A stretch of 64,000 bases of DNA from CAYLLD01 sp964425135 (GTDB taxonomy: Bacteria; Pseudomonadota; Alphaproteobacteria; Rhodobacterales; Rhodobacteraceae). The notes beneath the pieces were generated by a model. It worked only from the letters and a program-made list of their open reading frames with translations. It was not told the DNA's origin and ran no database searches. Below are positions 1 to 8,123 of the stretch, in pieces (positions within the stretch are counted from its first letter, which is position 1; the number at the start of each line of letters is the position of its first letter). The stretch lies in contig CAYRKW010000004.1 of NCBI GenBank assembly GCA_964425135.1, forward strand, positions 1 through 64,000, written 5' to 3'. The translations under genes and the position numbers were made by a program.

Positions 1-1
1 T

Positions 2-802
2 CTAGCGCAGCAGGATTTGTTGCACCAAAGGCCAGCCTGCCAGGCCGTGGGCGGCGAGCGCGCTGAGGTAGGCGATTGTGGCGATGAGGGATTGGCTGGA
101 TGTCATGGGCGGCTGGGCGCGGTTGATGACGGCGATGCGGCGCGCTGAGGAGAAGCCGAAGAGGGCCACGAGGAAGATCAGGATGTGCTGGGCGTAGAAG
201 GCCCAGATGGCGAGCCCGATGCTCATCGCCAGTGTGATGTAGCGCGAGGCGAGCGGGGACCAGCTATAGGTCAGGGTGCGCAGGATGCGGCCGCCGTCCA
301 GGGGCCACAGTGGCAGGAGGTTGAAGAAATTGATCAGTCCTGTGATCAGGAACATGGCATAGGCCCATGTTGCCAGTGTGAAGGAATAGGGGATGAGGAG
401 TTGCGAGGCGATGCCGCTGACCACCAGAACGGGTAGCATGATCCCCGGGCCCATGATCGCGATGTAGTAGTCGGCAAGCTGGGTTTTGGGCAGTTTGCCG
501 GAAATTGCAACGCCGCCCAGAAGCGGGACCATGCGAAAGCGTGCATCGTTGTGGCCCATGGCGCGATAGGCGGCGACATGGCCAAACTCGTGGATTGCAA
601 TGCCGACTACGACGGCGATGCCGCGTACTGGTCCGAGCAGAAGGACAGCGGCGACAACCGAGAGGATCGCGAGCACCAGGGCGTTGCCGGATGTGTTGGT
701 TTGGGTCTGGCCGGATTTGACCGCGAAGCCGCCACGCAGGACCGAGAATGTCAGCCAGACAATCACAACGCTTGCGAGTAAAGGGAGTGGATTGTCGAGC
801 AT
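2..802 (-). CDS. Site-2 protease family (M50) membrane metalloprotease
   Basis: This 266-residue multi-pass membrane protein has the zinc-protease signature HEFGH at residues 71-75 and the second M50 motif NLLPLWPLDGG around 161-171, whose Asp169 would be the third zinc ligand. M50 proteases cut substrates inside the membrane. This short form has no PDZ or CBS domain, so it is not a typical RseP. Several hydrophobic segments surround both motifs. It begins 6 bp after the fabI stop with no obvious ribosome site of its own, which suggests translational coupling to fabI. The substrate cannot be told from the sequence. The family call is firm and the role is open. Confidence 0.9.
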   Translation of the reverse strand: MLDNPLPLLASVVIVWLTFSVLRGGFAVKSGQTQTNTSGNALVLAILSVVAAVLLLGPVRGIAVVVGIAIHEFGHVAAYRAMGHNDARFRMVPLLGGVAISGKLPKTQLADYYIAIMGPGIMLPVLVVSGIASQLLIPYSFTLATWAYAMFLITGLINFFNLLPLWPLDGGRILRTLTYSWSPLASRYITLAMSIGLAIWAFYAQHILIFLVALFGFSSARRIAVINRAQPPMTSSQSLIATIAYLSALAAHGLAGWPLVQQILLR

Positions 803-808
803 GTTGGG

Positions 809-1597
809 TTACAGGTTTTCCTCTTTGCCCATGCCAAGCACATGGTAGCCGCCATCGACGAAGATGGTCTCGCCTGTGGTTGAGGTGCTCAGGTCCGAGA
901 GCAGGTACACGGCCGCGCCGCCAACGCTTTCGAGCGTGGCATTGCCGCCCAAGGGGGCGTTATCCTGGGTGGTGCGGTAGACTTTGCGTGCGCCTCCAAT
1001 CGCTGCGCCCGCGAGCGTGCGCATGGGGCCCGGCGAGATGGCGTTGATGCGGATGTTGTCGGGGCCAAGGTCGGTGGCGAGGTATTTGACGGAGGCTTCC
1101 AGCGCGGCTTTGGCCACGCCCATTACGTTGTAGAAAGGCTGGACGCGGTGTGAGCCTGCGTAGGTGACGGTAGCGATAGAGCCGCCGTCTGACATGAGTT
1201 TGGCGGCGCGGGCGGCGACGTCGATGAAGGAATAGCACGAGATATCGAGCGCCTTGGCAAAGCCTGCGCGGGAGGTGTCGGAAAAGCGGCCCGTGAGGTC
1301 CGCTTTGTCGGCAAAAGCGATGGCGTGGACGAGGAAGTCGAGTTTGCCCCAGCTTTTCTCAATTTGCGAAAATGCGGCGTCGAGGGAGGCGCTGTCGGTG
1401 ACATCGACGTCGATCATCATCTGCGAGCCGACGGATTTGGCGAGCGGCTCCACCCGTTTTCCGAAGGCCTCGCCTTGGTAGGTGAAGGCCAATTCCGCGC
1501 CATGGGCAGCCAATTCACGGGCGATGCCCCAAGCGATGGATTTGTCATTGGCAACCCCCATTACAAGGCCACGTTTGTTGGACATGAGTTCGGACAT
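809..1597 (-). CDS. fabI: Enoyl-[acyl-carrier-protein] reductase (NADH)
   Basis: FabI reduces the trans-2-enoyl-ACP intermediate in the last step of each fatty acid elongation round. The 262-residue protein has the short-chain-dehydrogenase fold with the divergent FabI nucleotide motif (GVANDKSIAWGIA) near the N-terminus. Its catalytic residues Tyr146, Tyr156 and Lys163 are numbered exactly as in E. coli FabI. The start at 1597 is preceded by a ggag ribosome site; a longer in-frame extension to 1678 adds residues unlike the family. It belongs to the fabI-fabB-fabA locus, but here DUF3800 and TfoX-like genes separate it from fabB. Confidence 0.96.
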   Translation of the reverse strand: MSELMSNKRGLVMGVANDKSIAWGIARELAAHGAELAFTYQGEAFGKRVEPLAKSVGSQMMIDVDVTDSASLDAAFSQIEKSWGKLDFLVHAIAFADKADLTGRFSDTSRAGFAKALDISCYSFIDVAARAAKLMSDGGSIATVTYAGSHRVQPFYNVMGVAKAALEASVKYLATDLGPDNIRINAISPGPMRTLAGAAIGGARKVYRTTQDNAPLGGNATLESVGGAAVYLLSDLSTSTTGETIFVDGGYHVLGMGKEENL

Positions 1598-1649
1598 GGT
1601 TGCTCGGCTCCAGCTTGATATGTCCTGCTTACCCGTTGGCGGGTCGGGG

Positions 1650-2006
1650 TCAAGGCTTGGCACGCACACCGAGCGCATCCAGCTCTTTCTCCAGCGCGGC
1701 GTTTCGGGCGCTTGCGGGTTTGGAGGACGCGGCTTTGGCCTTTATCGCGTCAAAGCGTTTGCGCAGTTTGACTTTTTCATCGGGCTGCGCGTCATTCCAG
1801 GGACGTCCTTGCAGGCCCAGAACAACGCAATAAAAGCCGATGAAATGCGGGGTGCCGCCGTGTTGCAGATAGCGCAGATAGGTCTCATCCGCGCCCAGAT
1901 CGCGCACCTGCTGCGCAGTGGTGATGCCTGCGCGCGCGAAGGCTGCGTCGGTTTTGGGGCCGAGGTTTCGGATGAAGGAGACGGGGTCCGAGGAGGGATT
2001 GCTCAT
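1650..2006 (-). CDS. TfoX/Sxy C-terminal-domain-like protein
   Basis: This is a small protein of 118 residues. The segment FIRNLGPKTDAAFARAGI, followed by a conserved pattern with LGADETYLRYL, fits the helix-hairpin-helix-like C-terminal domain of TfoX/Sxy. The N-terminal TfoX domain is absent, and the C-terminus is a Lys/Ala-rich helix. TfoX/Sxy acts in competence regulation in gammaproteobacteria; stand-alone C-terminal domains in alphaproteobacteria are uncharacterised. The ATG at 2006 is chosen; a TTG two codons upstream is possible. It sits 52 bp before fabI on the same strand. Confidence 0.8.
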   Translation of the reverse strand: MSNPSSDPVSFIRNLGPKTDAAFARAGITTAQQVRDLGADETYLRYLQHGGTPHFIGFYCVVLGLQGRPWNDAQPDEKVKLRKRFDAIKAKAASSKPASARNAALEKELDALGVRAKP

Positions 2007-2029
2007 ATCCAATAGGTTTCCGGTAAGAG

Positions 2030-2060
2030 TTGAAATTTTAACTAATTTAGCCCATATAAA
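2030..2060 (+). promoter_or_regulatory. Possible sigma70-like promoter on the plus strand
   Basis: TTGAAA at 2030-2035 and TATAAA at 2055-2060 are separated by 19 bp, which is longer than ideal. This pair would start transcription near 2067, just ahead of an otherwise unexplained plus-strand terminator at 2102-2131. It is weak evidence on its own. Confidence 0.25.
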
Positions 2061-2066
2061 GACTAC

Positions 2067-2131
2067 AAATGGACAGGGGGATGTTCCCAGTCGGCGTTGT
2101 GGCCTCGGTTTTACCGGGGCTTTTCGCTTTT
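2067..2131 (+). ncRNA. Candidate small RNA ending in a rho-independent terminator
   Basis: An intergenic stretch of about 65 nt between two minus-strand genes ends, on the plus strand, in a GC-rich hairpin and T tract. A smaller possible hairpin (GGGgatgttCCC) precedes it. No open reading frame of note lies here and no plus-strand gene precedes it, so the terminator needs a transcript to terminate. The start is inferred only from a weak promoter-like pair. It could instead be relict sequence from the DUF3800 insertion. Confidence 0.3.
2102..2131 (+). terminator. Rho-independent terminator (plus strand)
   Basis: GCCTCGGT (2102-2109) pairs with ACCGGGGC (2113-2120), with one G-U pair and a TTT loop. 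TTTTCGCTTTT follows. There is no T tract on the minus strand, so it is oriented against the surrounding genes. It abuts the DUF3800 stop codon at 2130. Confidence 0.6.
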
Positions 2132-2870
2132 ATGGGAAAGACTTTAGCCCTGCACCTTCGAATGTGCCGTCAGCTTTCCGATAGAATTTTGATGAAATTA
2201 TCTCATATGCGCGATTGGGCTGATCTGGTGTGAGCTGATGACGTCCTATAGGGCGGGCGATCAGATCTGCGATTTGAAGTCCCGCAGAATTTGTTTTTTT
2301 GTCCGCGAACCGAATATCGAAACAACCAAACTTCGTATTTTCAAAATTGCCACCATCGCAAATACGGCGAAATTCAAGTTCCAGATCCTTATCCTCATGC
2401 GCTCCGCGGCACTCGAAAATGAGATGTGTCATCTTCTCAATCTGCCTTTTGGTGTTGAGGAACATTTGGGTGCGTTCCAAGCAAAACTGGAGCGCCAGCT
2501 TGTACGGGCTTTGGGGGCTCGAGTACCTTTCGCGCAGCGCTGGTTTGTTGATAACAGCAGCTATGACGGTGACTGGGATATTGGACATGAGCGTGTTGAG
2601 ATCGTCCATAAATTTCTCGCGTTTCTGGCGATTTTGCAGAAACTTGAAGGGCACCGATTGTTTTCGGATATCACGCTCATGCAGGACAACGGCGTCATGT
2701 CCGAAGTGATTGAATTTGAATGTTTGGAGCTGAGGAGAGACCGTGGATGTGTAGTCCGATTTCTTGAAAATACAGAATGCAAGAACCATCAGCGGGTAGT
2801 TCGGGTCGTCTTTCTCAAGCGTGTGATCACCGCTTTCGTCAACATAAACTATGTACTCGCTGTACTCCAC
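2130..2870 (-). CDS. DUF3800 domain-containing protein
   Basis: This 246-residue protein starts with the DUF3800 hallmark YVDESGD and has a later acidic/basic region and a QIADLIARPIGRH segment, which fits the RNase-H-like fold proposed for this family. The function is unknown. DUF3800 genes are frequent in mobile or defence-type accessory regions. It starts with GTG at 2870, 10 bp after the fabB stop. The DNA is visibly AT-richer than the fab genes on either side, which suggests a late insertion into a conserved fatty acid synthesis locus. Confidence 0.85.
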   Translation of the reverse strand: MEYSEYIVYVDESGDHTLEKDDPNYPLMVLAFCIFKKSDYTSTVSPQLQTFKFNHFGHDAVVLHERDIRKQSVPFKFLQNRQKREKFMDDLNTLMSNIPVTVIAAVINKPALRERYSSPQSPYKLALQFCLERTQMFLNTKRQIEKMTHLIFECRGAHEDKDLELEFRRICDGGNFENTKFGCFDIRFADKKTNSAGLQIADLIARPIGRHQLTPDQPNRAYEIISSKFYRKADGTFEGAGLKSFP

Positions 2871-2880
2871 CCACGTACCC

Positions 2881-4110
2881 TCACTCCCGCAGTTTGCTCA
2901 TCAGCATGGACCCATTGGTGCCGCCGAAGCCGAAGCTGTTGGTCATCACCGTGTCGAGCCCCGCGCCTTTGACGAGGCTGGTGGCGATTTCGTTGGGTTT
3001 GAGGGCAGGGTCGAGAGTTTCGACGTTGATCGATGGGGTGATGAAGTCATGTTCGAGCATCAAAAGGCAATAGATGGCTTCTTGCGCGCCGGTGGCGCCT
3101 TGGCTGTGACCGGTCATCGATTTTGTCGAACTGATGGGCGGTGTGGATCCGTCGCCAAAAACGCGGCGCACCGCTTCAACCTCGCCTACATCGCCGACCG
3201 GGGTCGAGGTGCCATGGGCGTTGATGTAGCTGACGGCGCGGTCTTTGGGAATGGATTGCAGCGCGAGCCGCATGGCGCGCTCGCCGCCTTCGCCAGACGG
3301 GGCGACCATGTCGTGGCCGTCTGAGGTTGCGCCAAAGCCGGTTACTTCGGCGTAGATTTTTGCACCGCGGGCTTTGGCGCGCTCGTAGTCTTCCAGCACA
3401 ACAATGCCGCCGCCGCCGCCGATCACAAAGCCGTCGCGGTCGGCATCAAAGGCGCGGGAGGCGCGCTGAGGCGTGTCGTTATATTTGCTGCTCATCGCGC
3501 CCATGGCATCGAAGAGGCAGGAGAGAGTCCAGTCAAGCTCTTCGCCGCCGCCTGCGAACATCAGGTCTTGCTGGCCAAGCTGTATTTGCTGTGCGGCCAT
3601 TCCGATGCAATGCAGCGAGGTGGAGCAGGCGGAGGTGATCGAGAAATTCATCCCCTTGATGGAATAGGCTGTCGCCAGGTTCGCCGAAATTGTCGAGGAC
3701 ATGCATTTTGGCACAGCGAAAGGACCGATGCGCTTGGGTGCGCCTTTCTCGATCACAGTCTGATGCGCGGCCAGCATGGCGGAGGTGGATGGCCCGCCAG
3801 AGCCTGCGATGAGGCCGGTGGACGGCGTGGAGACCTCAGCCTCGCTCAGCCCTGCATCGGCAATGGCCTGGCCCATGGCGATATGCGCGTAAGCCGCCCC
3901 CGGTCCCATGAAGCGCAAGACGCGTTTGTCCACATGTTCGGTGACGTCGATGTCGCATTTGCCGCTGATCTGGCTGCGAAAGCCGCGCTCGGCGTAGTCG
4001 TCATCGAAGGTGATGCCGGAGCGGCCTGCCTTTAAGGATGCAGTGACCTCCTGGGTATTATTGCCGATGGATGAAACGATCCCGAGACCTGTGATGACGA
4101 CGCGGCGCAT
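2881..4110 (-). CDS. fabB: 3-oxoacyl-ACP synthase I
   Basis: FabB condenses malonyl-ACP with acyl-ACP and is needed to elongate unsaturated fatty acids. The 409-residue protein has the nucleophile Cys162 in ITSACSTSLHC, the malonyl-decarboxylating histidines His299 (NAHGTSTP) and His335 (SMTGHSQG), Lys330, and the glycine-rich NSFGFGGTN near the end. It lies directly downstream of fabA, the usual arrangement of the anaerobic unsaturated fatty acid pathway. Confidence 0.97.
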   Translation of the reverse strand: MRRVVITGLGIVSSIGNNTQEVTASLKAGRSGITFDDDYAERGFRSQISGKCDIDVTEHVDKRVLRFMGPGAAYAHIAMGQAIADAGLSEAEVSTPSTGLIAGSGGPSTSAMLAAHQTVIEKGAPKRIGPFAVPKCMSSTISANLATAYSIKGMNFSITSACSTSLHCIGMAAQQIQLGQQDLMFAGGGEELDWTLSCLFDAMGAMSSKYNDTPQRASRAFDADRDGFVIGGGGGIVVLEDYERAKARGAKIYAEVTGFGATSDGHDMVAPSGEGGERAMRLALQSIPKDRAVSYINAHGTSTPVGDVGEVEAVRRVFGDGSTPPISSTKSMTGHSQGATGAQEAIYCLLMLEHDFITPSINVETLDPALKPNEIATSLVKGAGLDTVMTNSFGFGGTNGSMLMSKLRE

Positions 4111-4132
4111 AAATAATCCTCTTCGTGTTCGT

Positions 4133-4642
4133 TTAGCTCTCGGACAGAGCGACTTTCATATCTTTGACCTGATAAATCACCTCGCCATCCGCCTCGACGA
4201 TACCATCGGCAACCCCCATGGTCAGGCGGCGGGTTTGCAGGGCTTTGGTGAAGGTGACGGTGTATTTGAGCATCTTGCGATCAGGGCGCACCATGCCTGT
4301 GAGCTTCACCTCGCCAACGCCAAGTGCGTAGCCGCGTCCCGGCCAGCCACGCCAGCCCAGGTTGAAGCCGGTGAGTTGCCACAGACCATCAAGTCCCAAA
4401 CAGCCGGGCATGATCGGATTGCCGGGGAAATGGCAGTCGAAAAACCACAGGTCCGGCTTGATATCGAACTCGGCCACAACGTGACCTTTCCCATGCTCGC
4501 CGCCATCCTCGGAAATCTCGGTAATCCGGTCCATCATCAGCATGGGCGGCGCCGGCAATTGAGCATTGCCCGGCCCGAACAGATCGCCATTGGCGCATTT
4601 GATCAGATCGTCATAGCTGAAGCTGGTTTGGGGATGAGGCAT
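4133..4642 (-). CDS. fabA: 3-hydroxyacyl-ACP dehydratase/isomerase
   Basis: FabA dehydrates 3-hydroxydecanoyl-ACP and isomerises the trans-2 product to cis-3, which starts unsaturated fatty acid synthesis. The 169-residue sequence carries the active-site motif DCHFPGNPIMPGCLGLDGLW with His71 and Asp85, one residue off the E. coli numbering. It is the first gene of the fabA-fabB transcript and is divergent from irr across about 250 bp. Confidence 0.97.
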   Translation of the reverse strand: MPHPQTSFSYDDLIKCANGDLFGPGNAQLPAPPMLMMDRITEISEDGGEHGKGHVVAEFDIKPDLWFFDCHFPGNPIMPGCLGLDGLWQLTGFNLGWRGWPGRGYALGVGEVKLTGMVRPDRKMLKYTVTFTKALQTRRLTMGVADGIVEADGEVIYQVKDMKVALSES

Positions 4643-4892
4643 GGGTTGTGTCTCGCATTATTTCACATTGTTTCAACGGTGTTATCGCCTGAGCCACGGG
4701 GCGGCGCAATAGGCGGGGCGCGGAAATATCAACAGCGTGCGCTCCGGCAAGCACAGGCGCTGCGCTTTGTGTGCTCTAATCGGGCCTTAATGCGGGCCAA
4801 GGCTGGATTTTGTTCACAAGACGCGCTACTTTTAGATATGTGCGACGATACGCGCGCACATGTGTCAGCGGATTGAGTGTAGGTTTGCAAAC

Positions 4893-5309
4893 ATGAACAG
4901 ATCCGAACAACGCGCCAGAGACTGGCTCGCCAGCGCGTCGCTGCGTCCGACGCGGCAGCGGGTTGCTTTGGCTGAGCTGCTGATCGGGGATGGCAAGAAC
5001 CGCCATGTCACCGCCGAAGGTTTGCATGCCTTAAGCTGTGATGGCGATGAGACGGTGTCGCTTGCGACCGTCTACAACACTCTGCGCGCGTTTTGCGATG
5101 CGGGGTTGATGAATGAGGTGACGGTTGGCGGGGCCAAGTCGTATTTCGATACCCGCACCGACGAGCATCCGCATTTTTATTGGGAACATGATGGGTCTTT
5201 GACCGATGCGCCCAATGACGCCGTGCGCTTTGCCAAACTGCCGGATGCACCCAATGGCGCGGAAATCTCGAAGGTGGATGTGGTCATTCGGGTGCGTCCG
5301 CGCGACTGA
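4893..5309 (+). CDS. irrA: Fur-family iron response regulator Irr
   Basis: This 138-residue Fur-superfamily protein has an N-terminal winged helix (RPTRQRVALAELL) and the recognition-helix signature VSLATVYNTLRAF. Its dimerisation region includes EHPHFYWEHDG, the reduced His-rich site typical of Irr rather than Fur. In alphaproteobacteria Irr controls iron and haem genes according to haem state. Location next to fabA is common in Rhodobacteraceae. I start at ATG 4893, because the sequence added by the earlier in-frame start at 4860 is not Fur-like. Confidence 0.88.
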   Translation: MNRSEQRARDWLASASLRPTRQRVALAELLIGDGKNRHVTAEGLHALSCDGDETVSLATVYNTLRAFCDAGLMNEVTVGGAKSYFDTRTDEHPHFYWEHDGSLTDAPNDAVRFAKLPDAPNGAEISKVDVVIRVRPRD

Positions 5310-5316
5310 GATCACG

Positions 5317-6519
5317 TCACGCCCGCGTCAAACCACCAACAACTTCGGTATGCGGTGACCATTTGAACTGGTCCACAACCATCGTCCAGTCTTGGCTGTA
5401 CCCAGCCTCAACCAGCGACTTCACATCGCGGGCGTAGCTCACGGGATTGCAAGACACATAAACGATGCGCGGCACGGTGCTTTGCGCTATTTCGGCCACT
5501 TGCGCCGCCGCGCCTGCACGAGGCGGGTCAAGGACGATGGCGTCAAATTTGTTCAACTCAGCCGCAAGATAGGGGCGGCGGAAGAGATCGCGCGCTTCGG
5601 TTTTGACATCGCGCAGTCCGGTTGCCTTGCGCCAGCCTGTATCGAGAGCCTTGAGCATGGCGGCGTCATATTCGCTGGCCAGCACCTGCGCTGATCGGGC
5701 GAGCGGCAGGGAAAACGTCCCGCAGCCAGCGAAGAGATCAATAATACGGCGCGCATCGTGGGTGCCTTTAAGCACAGCAGCAACGAGCGTTGCTTCACCC
5801 GCGCGGGTTGCTTGTAGGAAAGCGCCTGGGGGTGGTTCGACTTGCGCTGTCCCGAAGGTTTGGGCGGCGGGACGGTTGCGCAAAATAACGTCTCCATTCC
5901 ACGCAATGCGCGCAAAGTCATTTGTAATTTCAGTGAGTTGAGAGGTGTTTTGAATGCCAAACGTGCGCGCGTTCTCGACCGCAAGATCAAGCCCTGCATC
6001 ACACTGGGTCACCGTCAGCTTGACCACGGAAGTTCGGGTCGCTGCCAGCCGGACAATCGCGCGCAGAGCGTCGAGCGCGGCGGTGATTTGCGGCAGGAGC
6101 AACGGGCAATCGTTGATGGGCACAAGCGTTTCGGATCGTTTGGCGAAATAGCCAAGTTGCACCGTCTTCTTTGTTCGGCGCCCTGATAAAACCGCGCGGC
6201 GACGGGAGGCGGGGGGGGAGCTGTGGATCGCATCAATCGTATCGCGCAGCCCATGCGCGGCGAGCGCTCGGGCCACGAGATCCCGCTTCCAATCGCGGAC
6301 GAACGCATCGCTGGCATGCTGCAACGCACAGCCGCCGCAGGTGCCGAAATGCGGGCAGGGCGGGCGTACGCGATGCGGGGACGGGTGCGTTATGGCACCG
6401 TTCTCGATCACATCTCCCGGTAGCGTGAACGGCACCGCGAGGCCGCCGCCAAGCCCATCCCCTTGTGCGCCAAGCGCAGTGATCTCAAGCGGGCCGGTGG
6501 TCTGGGTTATCTCAGGCAT
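5317..6519 (-). CDS. Class I SAM-dependent RNA (uracil-5-)-methyltransferase, RumA/TrmA type
   Basis: The 400-residue protein has a short TRAM-like N-terminus and an iron-sulfur motif with Cys55, Cys61 and Cys64 (CPHFGTCGGC), with a fourth Cys at 138. Its SAM site is DLFAGCGTFSLPLA at 261-274, with DPPR at 331-334, catalytic Cys357 in YVSCNP and the C-terminal general base Glu392. This is the RlmC/RlmD layout, which makes m5U in 23S rRNA, although TrmA-type tRNA targets cannot be excluded. Its start overlaps the 3' end of the upstream flavoprotein gene by 8 bp, so the two are probably co-transcribed. Confidence 0.9.
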   Translation of the reverse strand: MPEITQTTGPLEITALGAQGDGLGGGLAVPFTLPGDVIENGAITHPSPHRVRPPCPHFGTCGGCALQHASDAFVRDWKRDLVARALAAHGLRDTIDAIHSSPPASRRRAVLSGRRTKKTVQLGYFAKRSETLVPINDCPLLLPQITAALDALRAIVRLAATRTSVVKLTVTQCDAGLDLAVENARTFGIQNTSQLTEITNDFARIAWNGDVILRNRPAAQTFGTAQVEPPPGAFLQATRAGEATLVAAVLKGTHDARRIIDLFAGCGTFSLPLARSAQVLASEYDAAMLKALDTGWRKATGLRDVKTEARDLFRRPYLAAELNKFDAIVLDPPRAGAAAQVAEIAQSTVPRIVYVSCNPVSYARDVKSLVEAGYSQDWTMVVDQFKWSPHTEVVGGLTRA

Positions 6520-7675
6520 AGGCGATAGCCTGTCCAGCGGCGACAGCGCTCGACCACGCCCATTGGAAATTATACCCGCCGAGCCAGCCGGTCACATCCA
6601 CGGCCTCGCCAATCACGTAGAGGCCTTTTACGCCTTTGGCTTCCATGGTTTTGGACGACAGGGCTGCGGTATCGACGCCGCCTGCGGTAACTTCGGCCTT
6701 GGCGTAGCCTTCGGTGCCTGTGGGCGTGAAGCGCCATGATTTGAGGCGGGCGCAGATGTCGATCAGGGTGCGGTCGGGGATGTTGCCCATCTGCGCGCTG
6801 GCGTTGATTTGTTCGGCAAGTAGGTCGGCGAGGCGCGCGGGCAGTTTGGCGGCGAGTGCCGATTTGAGGTGGGCGCGGGGCGCGGCATTCTTTTGAGCGA
6901 TCAGCCAGTCGGGTCCGTCGTCGGGCAGAATGTCGAGCAGCACATCCTCGCCATCTTGCCAGTAGGATGAAATTTGCAGGATCGCAGGGCCGGACAGGCC
7001 GCGATGGGTCAGAAGGGCCGCTTCGCGAAAGCTGGTCTTGCCGGTGGTGGCGATGGCGGGGGTAGCGACCCCTGAGAGGGCAGTGAAGGCAGGATCGTCG
7101 AGCGTCAGCGGAACGAGCGCGGGGCGCGGCGGGATGATAGGCAGGCCGAAGTGTTTTGCGATATCATAAGCGATGCCGGTGGCGCCCATTTTGGGGATCG
7201 ACGGGCCACCGGTGGCGATGACGAGCGCGCGGGCGCTGTCGTCGCCCAGATGGTAGAACCCATCGCGATGCGCGATCTCGCCGATTTGGCGGGCAAGCCG
7301 GACATCCGCGCCGCCTTTGGCGCATTCATCCATCAGCATCGCCACGATCTGGCGCGCGGAGCCATCGCAGAAAAGCTGGCCCAACGTCTTTTCGTGCCAG
7401 GCAATGCCGTGGCGGTCCACAAGGTCGATGAAATCGAGCGCGGTGTAGCGCGACAGGGCAGATTTGGCGAAATGCGGGTTTTCGCAGAGAAACCGATCCG
7501 GTGCGCAGCCTGTGTTGGTGAAATTGCAGCGTCCGCCGCCTGAGATAAGGATTTTCTTGCCCGGCTTGTCCGCATGATCGATCACCAGAACACGCGCGCC
7601 CAGCTGCGATGCGGTTGCCGCACACATCAAACCCGCCCCGCCTGCACCAAGGATTATCACATCATAACGCGCCAT
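6512..7675 (-). CDS. NAD(P)/FAD-dependent oxidoreductase, HI0933/YhiN (BaiN-like) family
   Basis: The N-terminus of this 387-residue flavoprotein has a dinucleotide-binding fingerprint (DVIILGAGGAGLMCA) followed by GKKILISGGGRCNFTN, the hallmark of the HI0933 family. The C-terminus has a second FAD contact (GLYVIGEAVDVTGWLGGYN). The physiological substrate of the family is largely unknown. BaiN acts on bile acids in gut clostridia, which is not a safe transfer here. It is the likely first gene of a two-gene transcript with the RNA methyltransferase. Confidence 0.88.
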   Translation of the reverse strand: MARYDVIILGAGGAGLMCAATASQLGARVLVIDHADKPGKKILISGGGRCNFTNTGCAPDRFLCENPHFAKSALSRYTALDFIDLVDRHGIAWHEKTLGQLFCDGSARQIVAMLMDECAKGGADVRLARQIGEIAHRDGFYHLGDDSARALVIATGGPSIPKMGATGIAYDIAKHFGLPIIPPRPALVPLTLDDPAFTALSGVATPAIATTGKTSFREAALLTHRGLSGPAILQISSYWQDGEDVLLDILPDDGPDWLIAQKNAAPRAHLKSALAAKLPARLADLLAEQINASAQMGNIPDRTLIDICARLKSWRFTPTGTEGYAKAEVTAGGVDTAALSSKTMEAKGVKGLYVIGEAVDVTGWLGGYNFQWAWSSAVAAGQAIAYA

Positions 7676-7813
7676 GACCGCTCCCTACGCGATTGTCTGC
7701 GCGGGGGCAAAGGTCTCGCCAAACGGAGCGCCCTGATCGGGCGCAAGATTTTACCTGTGCGTTCCAAAGCCGATTTTGCTGGCGCAAAATGCGTCTTTTG
7801 CACGCAGCGTTTT

Positions 7814-7865
7814 GAGTATTTGAGGAAAGGCGAAAGCGGGGGCTTCATCTTTCCTGTAAATACTC
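7814..7865. repeat. Intergenic palindrome of the GAGTATTT...AAATACTC type
   Basis: GAGTATTT at 7814-7821 pairs with AAATACTC at 7858-7865, and inside these GGAAAG pairs with CTTTCC. The element lies between the flavoprotein start and the MoaD-like stop, 12 bp past the latter, so it could act as a terminator of the molybdoenzyme operon. A structurally similar element with the same outer boundaries lies at 32657-32705. Confidence 0.55.
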
Positions 7866-7877
7866 ATCTGTGCTGCG

Positions 7878-8123
7878 TCAGCCGCCTTTGAGGCGTTGCA
7901 TGAGGTAGACTTCGCTTGTTTCATGGACCGGTTCAGCGCGGCTGTTGGCAATGATTTTGCCGTCGATGGCGAGAGAGACACCGGCATCGAGGGTTGGGAT
8001 CAGCGCGGGGTAGTCGCGGCGGAGTGCGTCGAGCACTTCGCCAGTGGTTTTTGCCTCCACCGGCACGGTATCGCGCCCCTCCACCAGTGCGCGCAGGCCG
8101 GACCATAGGTGGACGTCAACCAT
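7878..8123 (-). CDS. MoaD/ThiS-like sulfur carrier protein
   Basis: This 81-residue beta-grasp protein ends in the double-glycine tail LKGG needed for adenylation and thiocarboxylate formation in MoaD/ThiS/ubiquitin-like carriers. Its ATG at 8123 overlaps the last codons of the molybdoenzyme large subunit by 8 bp, so it is the last gene of that operon. This context suggests a dedicated sulfur or cofactor-delivery role for the molybdoenzyme, or a second MoaD for molybdopterin synthesis. Neither is proven. Confidence 0.82.
   Translation of the reverse strand: MVDVHLWSGLRALVEGRDTVPVEAKTTGEVLDALRRDYPALIPTLDAGVSLAIDGKIIANSRAEPVHETSEVYLMQRLKGG

Noticed and set aside
4643..4892. Irr box (ICE motif) between fabA and irr
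   Set aside because: Only a partial TTTAGA-like half site near 4832 is visible; no convincing palindrome.
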